Assembly: GCF_001051995.2 (NCBI RefSeq)
Contig: NZ_CP014646.1
Span: 806,001 to 870,000, forward strand
Length of the DNA stretch: 64,000 nucleotides
Origin: Thauera humireducens
Lineage (GTDB): Bacteria; Pseudomonadota; Gammaproteobacteria; Burkholderiales; Rhodocyclaceae
Reading direction: 5' to 3'
Shown piece after piece: positions 20,731 through 33,778 of the stretch; the first letter of the stretch is position 1, and the number at the start of each line of letters is the position of its first letter. The translations under genes and the position numbers were made by a program. Below the pieces are notes generated by a model. That model was given only the letters and a program-made list of their open reading frames with translations. It made no database searches and was not told the DNA's origin.

Positions 20731-21392
20731 GGCTTGAGTTGCCCCACTTGATGCAACGGATCGGCGGCCCGCTGGCCGCCGGCGCAGTCCTCTGTAGCGG
20801 AAGCGTCTTGGCGAGCGATGTCGGTCTGTCGGGTGTGTTCGGTGATCGCGCGGTGATCGTGACCGGTGATGACCGCTTGCATACCTTGAGGGTGGGGCAG
20901 TTGACGCCGGATGGCGTGCGATTGATCTCGGTCAGGGGAGACTCCGCTGTTGTTGAGATTGACGGAAAGCGGCAGACCCTTGCGCTGGGGCAGCGGGTGG
21001 TCAGCAAGAGTTCACCGGATGAACGTGCGCGCATCGTCATCGAAGGTGACAGCCGCGGTCACTTCGTCGTGCCGGGTACGGTCAATGGCGCGTCGATGCG
21101 CTTCCTGGTCGATACGGGCGCAACCGCTGTGTCGTTGAGTGCCGCCGATGCGCAGCGCGCCGGAATCGACTACAAGAAGGGGCTACGCGGCCAGAGCAAT
21201 ACCGCGAATGGCATTGCACCCATCTGGATCGTCAAACTGAACTCGATTCGTGTCGGAGGCATCGAACTCTCTGGCGTCGATGCTGCGGTCCACGAAAGCG
21301 AGATGCCTTTCGTTCTTCTGGGCATGAGTTTCTTGAACCGCATGCAGATGACCCGGGACGGCAGCCGTCTCGTACTGGAGCGACGCTATTGA
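20727..21392 (+). CDS. Retropepsin-like aspartic protease coupled to pilY1
   Basis: The 221-residue protein begins at a GTG overlapping the pilY1 stop, with a signal-like segment ending SVLAS near residue 30. Residues 32-92 (VFGDRAVIVTGDDRLHTLRV, AVVEIDGKRQTLALGQRV) resemble the small beta domain of GspC/PilP-like proteins. The C-terminal part is a single-domain retropepsin: DTG at 129-131 in RFLVDTGATAVSLS, followed by the conserved LLGMSFLNRMQMTRDGSRLVL end, the TIGR02281 type. Such proteases act as dimers. A periplasmic role in pilus processing is inferred only from its position. Confidence 0.85.
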   Translation: MRLELPHLMQRIGGPLAAGAVLCSGSVLASDVGLSGVFGDRAVIVTGDDRLHTLRVGQLTPDGVRLISVRGDSAVVEIDGKRQTLALGQRVVSKSSPDERARIVIEGDSRGHFVVPGTVNGASMRFLVDTGATAVSLSAADAQRAGIDYKKGLRGQSNTANGIAPIWIVKLNSIRVGGIELSGVDAAVHESEMPFVLLGMSFLNRMQMTRDGSRLVLERRY

Positions 21393-21429
21393 CTGAAGGT
21401 GCGAGCTTGAGAGACGAGGATCAAGGAAC

Positions 21430-22038
21430 ATGGCCGTAACAATGGCTAAGCAACTTGAGCAGTTGCGTTCACTCCTTGCACTGGCTGGAGATCGCCCCCG
21501 GAACGGCGATTGGCCCGAGATGCTTGATGGCAGCCACCATAAACCGGCAGCGGTGCTTGTGCCCCTTGTGATGGGCCGCGCTGATCCCGCGATTCTCCTC
21601 ACCCGCCGTACCGACCATCTCCATCACCATCCGGGCCAGATCAGCTTCCCGGGTGGCCGCGTCGAGGCGCAGGATTCTACGCCCGTTGACACCGCACTTC
21701 GTGAGACCGAGGAAGAGATCGGTCTCGACCGTCGCCACGTCGAGTTGCTTGGCGCCTTGCCTGACTATTACACCGGCACGGGATTTCGCGTGACGCCTGT
21801 GGTCGGACTTGTGCATCCGCCGTTCGAACTCCAACTGGATGCGTTCGAGGTGGCGGAGGCCTTCGAGGTGCCGTTGGGGCATTTTCTCGACCCGGCTAAC
21901 CATCAACGCTATAGTCTGGTGCACGAGGGGCGAGAAAGACACTTCCACGCCATGCCTTACAAGGACTACTTCATCTGGGGTGCGACTGCTGGGATCCTCA
22001 TGTCCTTGTACCGTCTGCTGAGGGAGCCGGAGCGTTGA
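21430..22038 (+). CDS. CoA pyrophosphatase, Nudix family
   Basis: The 202-residue protein contains LLTRRTDHLHHHPGQISFPG followed by GGRVEAQDSTP and TALRETEEEIGL, the Nudix box together with the upstream UPF0035 motif that marks CoA-type hydrolases (YeaB/NudL/PCD1). The reaction cleaves CoA to 3',5'-ADP and 4'-phosphopantetheine; family-level evidence only. An AAGGA site precedes the ATG; a second ATG four codons on is possible. It follows the protease by 37 bases. Confidence 0.9.
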   Translation: MAVTMAKQLEQLRSLLALAGDRPRNGDWPEMLDGSHHKPAAVLVPLVMGRADPAILLTRRTDHLHHHPGQISFPGGRVEAQDSTPVDTALRETEEEIGLDRRHVELLGALPDYYTGTGFRVTPVVGLVHPPFELQLDAFEVAEAFEVPLGHFLDPANHQRYSLVHEGRERHFHAMPYKDYFIWGATAGILMSLYRLLREPER

Positions 22039-22176
22039 TACAGAGACCTCAGGGGGCGATCTGAAACGCCTTGTTCACGGGGGTCGGCGCCCGTCGTGCG
22101 CACGAGCTGTCATTGGCAGTTGTGGTATCGTGGATGAAACAGATTCCGAGTCCCTTCCTCGTTCCCCGGTTGCTGC

Positions 22177-23103
22177 ATGACGCTCTTCTCGCTGATCATT
22201 GCCCTGCTGCTCGAGCAGGTGCGCCCGTTACCGGTCAAACACGTTGTACTCGACCCGCTCGCGACCTTGTCGGGCGCCTTGGTGCGTCGGTTTAATGATG
22301 GACAGGCGCAACATGGACGAATGGCATGGGCTCTGGTCGTCATAATCGGGACGGGCGGTACGGCGCTGCTTCATTACCTTCTTTGGGAAGTACATCCGGC
22401 GCTCGCGTTTGCGTTCAACGTGGCGGCGCTTTATCTGACGATGGGCTTTCGTCAGGAGAGTCATTTCTTCACCGACATCCACCTGGCCTTGCGGATGGGG
22501 GAACTCGACCGGGCGCGGACCCTGCTCGGAGAGTGGCGGGGAGGCAGCTATCGGGATGCGAGTTCGAGCGAGGTGGCGCGCCTGACAATCGAACAGGCGC
22601 TGGTGGCAGCGCACCGCAACGTGTTCGGCGTGGCTTTCTGGTTCGTGATTTTGCCGGGCCCGAGCGGCGCTGTGATGTATCGACTGGCGCGTTTCTTCGC
22701 CGAGGACTGGGGGCGGCGTACCGACCCCGAGTTCGGCGAGTTTGGCCGCTTCGCGCGCAGGGCGTTCGAGGTGATCGACTGGTTGCCGGTGCGACTCACC
22801 GCGGCCTCTTTCTCGATCGTTGGTAACTTCGAGGATGCAATCTACTGTTGGCGCACGCAGGCCGTGCTGTGGCCCGACAGGTCGTCGGCTATACTGCTTT
22901 CAAGTGGCGGGGGAGCGCTGGGCGTCAGACTTGGCATGCCCATCCATGAGTCCGGCGAGATCGTTGACCGACCTGAACTGGGGCAGGGCGACGAAGCCGA
23001 TGCTGACCACATGCAAAGCACGGTAGGCCTGGTATGGCGGGCGCTGCTGGTGTGTTTGTTCATGCTTGCCCTGCTTGGCCTAGCCGGCTGGGTGGGCGGG
23101 TAA
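22177..23103 (+). CDS. CobD/CbiB-like membrane protein
   Basis: The 308-residue protein has four or five hydrophobic segments, starting MTLFSLIIALLLEQVRPLP, with a loop RNVFGVAFWFVILPGPSGAV that matches the CobD/CbiB (adenosylcobinamide phosphate synthase) family. No cobalamin genes are nearby, and the homologous group in betaproteobacteria is usually left as CobD/CbiB family protein. Its real substrate is therefore open. It stands alone, 138 bases after the Nudix gene and 28 before the thiolase. Confidence 0.75.
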   Translation: MTLFSLIIALLLEQVRPLPVKHVVLDPLATLSGALVRRFNDGQAQHGRMAWALVVIIGTGGTALLHYLLWEVHPALAFAFNVAALYLTMGFRQESHFFTDIHLALRMGELDRARTLLGEWRGGSYRDASSSEVARLTIEQALVAAHRNVFGVAFWFVILPGPSGAVMYRLARFFAEDWGRRTDPEFGEFGRFARRAFEVIDWLPVRLTAASFSIVGNFEDAIYCWRTQAVLWPDRSSAILLSSGGGALGVRLGMPIHESGEIVDRPELGQGDEADADHMQSTVGLVWRALLVCLFMLALLGLAGWVGG

Positions 23104-23131
23104 GATTTCGATTTCCTAGGAGGGAGTTCGC

Positions 23132-24313
23132 ATGGCAAACCGTGAAGTCGTTGTTCTGAGTGCTGTTCGTTCCGCTGTCGGCGGTTTTGGTGGTTCGCTG
23201 AAGGATATGGAGCCGTCGGAGCTTGGCGCCGTCGTCGCCAAGGAAGCGTTTGCCCGTGCGGGTGTGGACCCGAAGGCGGTTTCGTTCGCTGCGGTGGGTA
23301 ACTGCATTCCGACCGACTCGCGCTACGCCTATGTGGCCCGCGTGGCGACGGTGAACGCTGGCATGTCGATGGACTCGGTAGCGTTTGCGGTCAATCGGCT
23401 GTGCGGTTCGGCGCAGCAGGCCATCGTCAGCGCCTCGCAGGCGATCATGCTGGGCGATGCGGACTATGCGATCGGCGGCGGCGTCGAGGTGATGTCGCGT
23501 GGTGCCTACTTGATGCCGGCGCTGCGCAGCGGTGCGCGCATGGGTGACACCAAGGCGATCGATGCCATGGTGGCCGTGCTGACCGATCCGTTCGGCGTGG
23601 GTCACATGGGCATCACTGCGGAGAACCTGTGCTCCAAGTGGGGCATCTCGCGTGAAGAGCAGGACGCCTTTGCGCTGGAGTCGCAAAAGCGTGCTGCAGC
23701 CGCAATCGCCGAAGGGCGCTTCAAGGACCAGATCGTCCCGATCACCTTCGAGACGCGCAAAGGCACCGTGGTGTTCGACACCGATGAGCATCCGCGCATG
23801 ACCACGATGGAAGCGCTGGGCAAGATGAAGCCGGCGTTCAAGAAGGATGGTTCGGTAACCGCCGGCAACGCCTCGGGCATCAATGACGCCGCCGCCTTCC
23901 TGGTGCTGGCCGACGCCGCCAAGGCTGCCGCTGCCGGCCAGAAGCCGATCGCCCGCCTGGTGTCCTATGCCATTGCAGGTGTGCCGAACGATGTGATGGG
24001 CGAAGGCCCGATTCCGTCGACCAAGCTCGCGCTGCAGCGCGCTGGCCTGAAGCTCGACCAGATGGACGTGATCGAGTCGAACGAAGCCTTCGCGGCCCAG
24101 TCGATCGCGGTCAACCGTGGCCTCGAGCTCGATACGAGCAAGGTCAACCCGAACGGTGGCGCCATCGCCTTGGGTCATCCGGTGGGTGCGACGGGCTCGG
24201 TGATCATCACCAAGCTGTTGCATGAGCTGATCCGCGTGAATGGCCGCTACGGCCTGGCCACGATGTGTATCGGTGGTGGCCAGGGCATCACGACGGTGTG
24301 GGAACGCGTCTAA
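23132..24313 (+). CDS. Acetyl-CoA C-acyltransferase (thiolase, BktB-like)
   Basis: The 393-residue thiolase has the acylated Cys at 91 (NRLCGSAQQAIVSA), NEAFAAQ, the His of ALGHPVGATG and the second active Cys in MCIGGGQG. It condenses or cleaves beta-ketoacyl-CoA. Its overall sequence (FGGSLKDMEPSELGA, FDTDEHPRMTT) recalls BktB of Cupriavidus, a broad-chain beta-ketothiolase used in polyhydroxyalkanoate synthesis, but PhaA or a fatty-acid role cannot be excluded. A strong AGGAGGGAG ribosome site precedes the ATG, and a strong terminator follows. Confidence 0.92.
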   Translation: MANREVVVLSAVRSAVGGFGGSLKDMEPSELGAVVAKEAFARAGVDPKAVSFAAVGNCIPTDSRYAYVARVATVNAGMSMDSVAFAVNRLCGSAQQAIVSASQAIMLGDADYAIGGGVEVMSRGAYLMPALRSGARMGDTKAIDAMVAVLTDPFGVGHMGITAENLCSKWGISREEQDAFALESQKRAAAAIAEGRFKDQIVPITFETRKGTVVFDTDEHPRMTTMEALGKMKPAFKKDGSVTAGNASGINDAAAFLVLADAAKAAAAGQKPIARLVSYAIAGVPNDVMGEGPIPSTKLALQRAGLKLDQMDVIESNEAFAAQSIAVNRGLELDTSKVNPNGGAIALGHPVGATGSVIITKLLHELIRVNGRYGLATMCIGGGQGITTVWERV

Positions 24314-24334
24314 GCGCGCTCGGTCGGCGCCACG

Positions 24335-24375
24335 AAAAAACCGCGCAGCCCATTTGGGCTTGCGCGGTTTTTTTG
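24335..24375 (+). terminator. Rho-independent terminator after the thiolase gene
   Basis: The stem CCGCGCA/GCCCA pairs with GGGC/TTGCGCGG around TTT, flanked by six A on the left and seven T on the right. It lies 21 bases after the stop codon and can also serve the facing msrB transcript, since the A run reads as T on the other strand. Confidence 0.88.
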
Positions 24376-24424
24376 TTCCTGGCTTGCGAGCCCGCGCCTG
24401 CGTGCGCCGGTCAGCAAAGGGGCG

Positions 24425-24826
24425 TCAGTCTCTATCCTTTTCCAGCTTGATCGATGCCGAGTTGATGCAATAGCGCAGTCCGGTGGGCTGCGGCCCGTCT
24501 TCGAAGACGTGGCCGAGGTGGGCGCCGCACTGCTGGCAAAGCACTTCGGTGCGTACCATGAAATGGCTGCGGTCGATGGCGGACTCGACGTTATCGGGTT
24601 CAGCGGCCGTCCAGAAGCTGGGCCAGCCGCAACCGGCGTCGAACTTGTGCTCTGAGCGGAATAGCGGGGCGCCGCAGCAGACACAGTTGTAGGCCCCCTT
24701 GTCCCAGACGTTCCAGTACTCGCCGGTGAAGGCGCGCTCGGTGCCCTTCTCGCGCGTGACGTGGTACTGCATGTCGCTGAGTTGGGCACGCCATTCGGTG
24801 TCCGGTTTTTCGATCTTGCGAGTCAT
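24425..24826 (-). CDS. msrB: Peptide-methionine (R)-S-oxide reductase
   Basis: The 133-residue enzyme has two zinc CxxC pairs (CVCCGAPLF and [12 protein letters not shown]), GCGWPSFW, and the catalytic Cys in [10 protein letters not shown]. It reduces the R epimer of methionine sulfoxide in proteins using thioredoxin. The ATG at 24826 gives a standard cytoplasmic N terminus; longer in-frame starts run into the neighbouring gene. It lies 26 bases downstream of the DUF2863 gene in the same direction. Confidence 0.96.
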   Translation of the reverse strand: MTRKIEKPDTEWRAQLSDMQYHVTREKGTERAFTGEYWNVWDKGAYNCVCCGAPLFRSEHKFDAGCGWPSFWTAAEPDNVESAIDRSHFMVRTEVLCQQCGAHLGHVFEDGPQPTGLRYCINSASIKLEKDRD

Positions 24827-24852
24827 CGTCGTATGCCTGCCTGAGTAAGCGC

Positions 24853-26022
24853 TTAGTGCAGATGGCGCGGCATTTGTTCCGCGCGATCCTCGGGCATCTC
24901 TGCATGCACGACCTCGCCCTCGGGCGACGGGTACATCGGGGCGCCGCAGTCGTCGCAATACTCGAGCGGGAACTGGTGATCGAGGTGCACGACGTCATTC
25001 ACGCCACACTCGCGCAGCACGGCTTCGATCTGCGCGGCGCAGTCGGTGCTGTCGTCCTCTGCGCCAAGCAGTGGCCAGACCACGCCATGCACGACCTGGT
25101 CGCTGCCGCGCACCGTGATGCCGACGCGGTACTCCTCGAGCTGGCGGTCCCAGAAGGGGGCAATGACTGCGCGAAGGTTGGCGGCCGGCGTTTCGAGCGC
25201 GGTGCCGAGGAAGGCCACCGAGGCGCGGATGGAGTAGGGGCGGCTGTCCTTGTCCGCCGCGCGGCTGGCGGCGAAGTAACTCTCGGGCAGCACGAGATCG
25301 ATGGCGCAGCCCGGCAGCAGCGGCGCAAGGCAGGCGCCGCCCTGGGTGCGCCATTGGTCGCGGGCGGTGTCGCGGCTGCCGTCGTCTTCCTGCCAGCGGA
25401 AGAGGGCTGCGCCCCGCGGAACGGCGACCGCGGCGAGCAGGTAGCGGGTGTCCGACAGGAACTGCGCCGTTTCGGGCATGCCTTCGGTGCTGATCCGCAG
25501 GTCGTGGTTGTCCATTGCGGCGGTGCCCAGCACCTTGGCGAACTCTGCCGTGGCGCAGTAGCCCTGCGGCAACTGGTCGGGACTGAAGAGGAAGTCTGCC
25601 AGCGCAAGCCGTGCCCCCTTGGCGAGTACGTGCGCCTGCAGATGCACACGAAGGTTCGCCAGAACGGCCGGCGGAATGCTCGAGGCGGGAATGCGGTAGC
25701 GAGACCACGCCAGAATGGGGGCTGCGACCAACACCACGTCATGCGTCGAAAAAGCGCCGGCGGCACATTCGGCACGCGACTCGATGAAGTCGGCAAGTTC
25801 GTCGTAGGCGCGCGGTTCGGTGCTGTAGAGGTGATCGAGTGCTGCGTTGAGCGCCTCTTCCTCATCGTCGGCGAGATTCGCGTCGATGGTGCTGCTCAGT
25901 TGCTGGTCCCAATAGCGGTCTTCGACACGGCTGCCGGATTCGGTCAGTCCGTTGGCGAGCCAGACGAGTCTTTCGGCGATGCGGCCAAGGCCGCCACGGC
26001 GCTTGAGGCGCGTTCTTTTCAT
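24853..26022 (-). CDS. DUF2863 family protein
   Basis: The 389-residue protein begins [20 protein letters not shown] and [20 protein letters not shown], which I recognise as the DUF2863 family of betaproteobacteria. [21 protein letters not shown] segment near the C terminus looks like half of a zinc site. No enzymatic motif is visible and the role is unknown. The ATG at 26022 follows AGGACATCCCG. It lies between ppsR (86 bases upstream) and msrB, all leftward. Confidence 0.75.
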   Translation of the reverse strand: MKRTRLKRRGGLGRIAERLVWLANGLTESGSRVEDRYWDQQLSSTIDANLADDEEEALNAALDHLYSTEPRAYDELADFIESRAECAAGAFSTHDVVLVAAPILAWSRYRIPASSIPPAVLANLRVHLQAHVLAKGARLALADFLFSPDQLPQGYCATAEFAKVLGTAAMDNHDLRISTEGMPETAQFLSDTRYLLAAVAVPRGAALFRWQEDDGSRDTARDQWRTQGGACLAPLLPGCAIDLVLPESYFAASRAADKDSRPYSIRASVAFLGTALETPAANLRAVIAPFWDRQLEEYRVGITVRGSDQVVHGVVWPLLGAEDDSTDCAAQIEAVLRECGVNDVVHLDHQFPLEYCDDCGAPMYPSPEGEVVHAEMPEDRAEQMPRHLH

Positions 26023-26108
26023 CGGGATGTCCTGTTGCTGTTGGGGCGTCCGCAGGCGCGGGCGCGACGGATCGTATTGTAGTCGATCGTGCGCGGAAGC
26101 CCCGTGCA

Positions 26109-26942
26109 TCAGAATCCGGGGCGGTCGACGCGAACGGTCTGCAGGATCGTTGCGGAGATCTCCTCGATGGATTTCGTGGTCGAGTCGAGCCAGCGGATGT
26201 TCTCGCGCCGCATGAGCTTGTGTGCGGCGTCGATTTCGTAGCGACAGTTCTCGAACGAGGCATATCGGCTGTTCGGGCGGCGCTCCTGGCGGATCTGCGA
26301 CAGGCGTTCCGGCGCGATGGTGAGGCCAAACAGTTTGGTGCGGTACTTGTGCAACTCGCCTGGCAGCTTGTTGCGCTCGAAGTCCTCGGGAATCAGCGGG
26401 TAGTTGGCGGCCTTGACGCCGAACTGCATCGCCAGGTAGAGGCTGGTAGGCGTCTTGCCGGAACGCGAGACGCCGACGAGGATCACGTCGGCTTCCGCGA
26501 GTTCGCCGTCGCTCGACACGCCGTCGTCGTGCGCCATCGCGAAGTTGATGGCTTCGATGCGGTGCTTGTAGTTGATGCTGTCGGCGATGCCGTGGAAGCG
26601 TCCGACAGCATGGGTCGAACGTTGCCCGAGTTCGGTTTCGAGCGGGCCGATGAAGCGTTCGAAGAGATCGAGGAACAGGGCGTCGGCCTTGTGCAGCGCA
26701 GCAATCGTGTCGTCGTTCACAAGGGTGCTGAACACGATCGGGCGGACGCCGTCGGCTGCGGCGGCCTCGCGAATCTGCGCCGCACATTCGATGGCCTTGT
26801 CGATGTCGTCCACGAACGGCGCACGGACCTGCCTGAACCTGCCTTCAGGAAACTGTGCAAGCAGGCTGTGGCCTAGGGTTTCGGCCGTGATGCCGGTGCC
26901 GTCGGAGACGAAGAATACGGTGCGGGTGGGCACTTCACTCAT
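26109..26942 (-). CDS. ppsR: PEP synthase regulatory protein (kinase/pyrophosphorylase)
   Basis: The 277-residue DUF299 protein has the P-loop [11 protein letters not shown] and the typical start [20 protein letters not shown]. PpsR inactivates PEP synthase by ADP-dependent phosphorylation of a threonine near the catalytic His and reverses it by phosphate-dependent removal. Its target ppsA lies divergently 129 bases away, which confirms the assignment over the related PPDK regulator. The ATG at 26942 is chosen as it gives the standard N terminus. Confidence 0.96.
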   Translation of the reverse strand: MSEVPTRTVFFVSDGTGITAETLGHSLLAQFPEGRFRQVRAPFVDDIDKAIECAAQIREAAAADGVRPIVFSTLVNDDTIAALHKADALFLDLFERFIGPLETELGQRSTHAVGRFHGIADSINYKHRIEAINFAMAHDDGVSSDGELAEADVILVGVSRSGKTPTSLYLAMQFGVKAANYPLIPEDFERNKLPGELHKYRTKLFGLTIAPERLSQIRQERRPNSRYASFENCRYEIDAAHKLMRRENIRWLDSTTKSIEEISATILQTVRVDRPGF

Positions 26943-27071
26943 GATGGATACCTGTATGCGCCGGCCGGAGCGGCCGGGTGGGTATTGGGGCAAACCCTGT
27001 CGTGCGGCAGAGCACAATAAAACGGTAAAATCGCATTTTGCTTTCTATCTCCCTTTTGCGGAAGTCCAGCC

Positions 27072-29438
<2,367 letters not shown>

Positions 29439-29472
29439 GCTGGGCGCCGGCCGCGAGCCGGTGCTGAAGTGA

Positions 29473-29516
29473 GGAACGAGGGAGGGGCGTGATGCCCGCT
29501 CCCTCGTTCCTTTTTT
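29473..29516 (+). terminator. Rho-independent terminator of ppsA
   Basis: A perfect 12-base stem GGAACGAGGGAG / CTCCCTCGTTCC (29473-29484 and 29499-29510) is followed by six T. It lies 35 bases after ppsA. Confidence 0.88.
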
Positions 29517-29525
29517 CTCCCCATG

Positions 29526-29563
29526 AAAAAGCCCGGCCGAGGCAGGTTTCCCTTGGCCGGGCT
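29526..29563 (-). terminator. Rho-independent terminator of the fumarase gene
   Basis: On the minus strand AGCCCGGCC pairs with GGCCGGGCT (29530-29538 with 29555-29563), followed by a run of T (A at 29526-29530 on the plus strand). It lies 40 bases after the fumarase stop, back to back with the ppsA terminator. Confidence 0.82.
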
Positions 29564-29602
29564 GTGGCGCTGCGCCGCGGGTGGCGGCGAGCGCTTACCT
29601 GC

Positions 29603-31135
29603 TTAGGCGACGACGACCGGGATCTTGCCGATCTTCGCCTGCCACTCCTTGGGGCCGGTGTTGTGGACGCTGGTGCCGTTGGCGTCGACCGCGACCGTCA
29701 CCGGCATGTCCTGCACGGTGAATTCGTAGATCGCTTCCATGCCGAGGTCCTCGAAGCCGACGACCTTGGCTTCCTTGATCGCCTTCGACACCAGGTAGGC
29801 GGCACCGCCCACGGCCATCAGGTAGGCCGACTTGTTGTCCTTGATCGCCTCGATCGCGACCGGGCCGCGCTCGGACTTGCCGATCATCGAGATCAGGCCG
29901 GTCTTCTCCAGCATCATGCGGGTGAACTTGTCCATGCGCGTGGCGGTGGTGGGGCCGGCCGGGCCGACGACTTCGTCACGCACCGGGTCGACCGGGCCGA
30001 CGTAGTAGATGACGCGATTGGTGAAATCGACCGGCAGCTTCTCGCCCTTCTCCAGCATGTCGGCGATGCGCTTGTGCGCGGCGTCGCGGCCGGTGAGCAT
30101 CTTGCCGTTCAGCAGCAGGATCTGGCCTGGCTTCCAGGAGGCCACTTCTTCCTTGGTCAGCGTGTCGAGGTTCACGCGGGTGGCGACGTTGGTGTCGGCC
30201 TTCCAGGTGACCTGCGGCCAGTCTTCGAGCTTCGGCGTCGGCAGCTGGGCCGGGCCGGAGCCGTCGAGGTGGAAATGCACGTGGCGGGTGGCGGCACAGT
30301 TGGGGATCATCGCCACCGGCAGCGACGCGGCGTGCGTCGGGTAGTCCATGATCTTCACGTCGAGCACGGTGGTGAGGCCGCCCAGGCCCTGCGCGCCGAT
30401 GCCGAGCGCGTTGACCTTGTCCATCAGTTCCAGGCGCAGCTCCTCGACGCGGGACAGCTTGGCGCCCGAGGCGGCCTTCTCGCGCAGTGCGTGGATGTTG
30501 ACCGGCTCCATCAGCGATTCCTTGGCCAGCAACATCGCCTTCTCGGGCGTGCCACCGATGCCGATGCCGAGGATGCCCGGCGGACACCAGCCCGCGCCCA
30601 TGGTCGGTACGGTCTTCAACACCCAGTCGACGATCGAGTCGGACGGGTTGAGCATGACCATCTTCGACTTGTTCTCGGAGCCGCCGCCCTTGGCTGCGCA
30701 GATGACTTCGACTTCGTCACCTTCGACGATCTCGTAGTGGACCACGGCCGGCGTGTTGTCCTTGCTGTTCTGACGCTTGCCCGCAGGGTCCAGCAGCACC
30801 GAGGCGCGCAGCTTGTTGTCGGGGTTGTTGTAGGCGCGGCGCACGCCCTCGTTGATCATCTCCTGGACGCTCCGCTTCGCATCCCACTGGACGTTCATGC
30901 CGACCTTGAGGAAGACGACGGCGATACCGGTGTCCTGGCAGATCGGGCGATGACCCTCGGCGGCCATGCGCGAGTTGGTCAGGATCTGCGCGATCGCGTC
31001 CTTCGCGGCCGGGCTCTCTTCGCGTTCGTAGGCTTCGCCGAGTGCCTGGATGTAATCGAGCGGGTGGTAGTAGCTGATGTACTGGAACGCATCCGCAATC
31101 GACTGAATGAGGTCTTCTTCGCGAATAATCGTCAT
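29603..31135 (-). CDS. fumA: Class I fumarate hydratase (iron-sulfur)
   Basis: The 510-residue protein has the three cluster-binding cysteines of class I fumarases at C66 (HRPICQDTGIAVV), C184 (GAGWCPPGILG) and C280 (PNCAATRHVHFHL), and the beta-domain motif GPVDPVRDEVVGPAGPTTATR. It interconverts fumarate and malate with an oxygen-sensitive 4Fe-4S cluster. The single-polypeptide FumA/FumB form is used, not the two-subunit form. It is divergent from acs with 282 bases between, so the two may share control; the symbol follows the aerobic E. coli homologue by convention. Confidence 0.93.
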   Translation of the reverse strand: MTIIREEDLIQSIADAFQYISYYHPLDYIQALGEAYEREESPAAKDAIAQILTNSRMAAEGHRPICQDTGIAVVFLKVGMNVQWDAKRSVQEMINEGVRRAYNNPDNKLRASVLLDPAGKRQNSKDNTPAVVHYEIVEGDEVEVICAAKGGGSENKSKMVMLNPSDSIVDWVLKTVPTMGAGWCPPGILGIGIGGTPEKAMLLAKESLMEPVNIHALREKAASGAKLSRVEELRLELMDKVNALGIGAQGLGGLTTVLDVKIMDYPTHAASLPVAMIPNCAATRHVHFHLDGSGPAQLPTPKLEDWPQVTWKADTNVATRVNLDTLTKEEVASWKPGQILLLNGKMLTGRDAAHKRIADMLEKGEKLPVDFTNRVIYYVGPVDPVRDEVVGPAGPTTATRMDKFTRMMLEKTGLISMIGKSERGPVAIEAIKDNKSAYLMAVGGAAYLVSKAIKEAKVVGFEDLGMEAIYEFTVQDMPVTVAVDANGTSVHNTGPKEWQAKIGKIPVVVA

Positions 31136-31345
31136 GACGCTTGGTCTCCGGATGACTTGAGGGGCAGAATGCCGTAGGTGGATCGCAGCTCGATCAACGT
31201 TGGAATTTTAGCACCGCGCCCCGGCCGCGTCCTTCATGGCCCCGATAGCAGGCATGTAAGTCCTGTGTAAGATACATGTTCTTAAATGCATGCCATTCGG
31301 CGGCAGCCCGGTGACCGGTTGTCGAAACGGATGAACGGATTTCAA

Positions 31346-31363
31346 GACTGGAGCCAACCAGTC
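31346..31363. promoter_or_regulatory. Dyad symmetry in the fumarase/acs intergenic region
   Basis: GACTGG-AGCCAA-CCAGTC is a perfect 6-6-6 inverted repeat 55 bases before the acs start, inside the 282-base divergent region (31136-31417), which holds no gene. A second small dyad, GACCC-GCAAT-GGGTC, is at 31367-31381. They could be an operator or a leader hairpin of the acs message; no convincing promoter hexamers were found nearby. Confidence 0.3.
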
Positions 31364-31417
31364 GAGGACCCGCAATGGGTCGGCTTCAACCATTTGATCA
31401 GTTGAGGAGAGGTGAGC

Positions 31418-33382
<1,965 letters not shown>

Positions 33383-33432
33383 CCGGTTTCAGGCCGGGCA
33401 GGTGTCCGGCCTGCAATGATCGACAGGGGAGG

Positions 33433-33483
33433 ACCCGGCGCGATGCCGGGTGGGAAGGGGAGACGGGCGCGCAGTGCGCGCCC
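33433..33483 (+). other. Two GC-rich hairpins between acs and the sensor block
   Basis: ACCCGGC/GCCGGGT (33433-33451, perfect 7-base stem) and GGGCGCGC/GCGCGCCC (33465-33483, perfect 8-base stem, 3-base loop) lie in the 188-base gap after acs. Neither has a T run, so they may be message-stabilising or attenuating structures rather than classic terminators. Confidence 0.4.
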
Positions 33484-33570
33484 CCTGTTCGTACGGTGCG
33501 CCCAACCTGCCACTCAGAGCAGGGGGCGCATTCGTCTTTTGGTCGGGGCGTCCATCATGGGAGGGACATG

Positions 33571-33768
33571 ATGCGCAAGGCACTCGCGGGGCAGCGCCTG
33601 GTGGCGGTGTTCATCGCCGGCGTACTGCTGCTCAATTTTCCCTTGCTCGCGCTGTTTGACGGGCCGTCGACGCTGTTCGGCTGGCCCTTGCTCCATGTCT
33701 ATCTGTTCGGCGTGTGGTCCGCGCTGATCGTGCTCGTGGCCTGGATCGTCGAGCGCGGGGCGCGCTGA
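33571..33768 (+). CDS. Small two-helix membrane protein (DUF3311-like) upstream of sensor kinase
   Basis: The 65-residue protein has two hydrophobic helices (LVAVFIAGVLLLNFPLLALF and LHVYLFGVWSALIVLVAWIV) joined by PSTLFGWPLL, a pattern like the small DUF3311 partners of sodium/solute symporters. The ATG at 33571 lies five bases after GGGAGGG; an ATG three bases before is too close. It ends ten bases before the transporter-kinase gene. Pseudomonas has a comparable small hydrophobic gene (cbrX) before cbrA, so a partner or coupling role is suggested, not shown. Confidence 0.7.
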   Translation: MRKALAGQRLVAVFIAGVLLLNFPLLALFDGPSTLFGWPLLHVYLFGVWSALIVLVAWIVERGAR

Positions 33769-33778
33769 GGAAGGTGCG

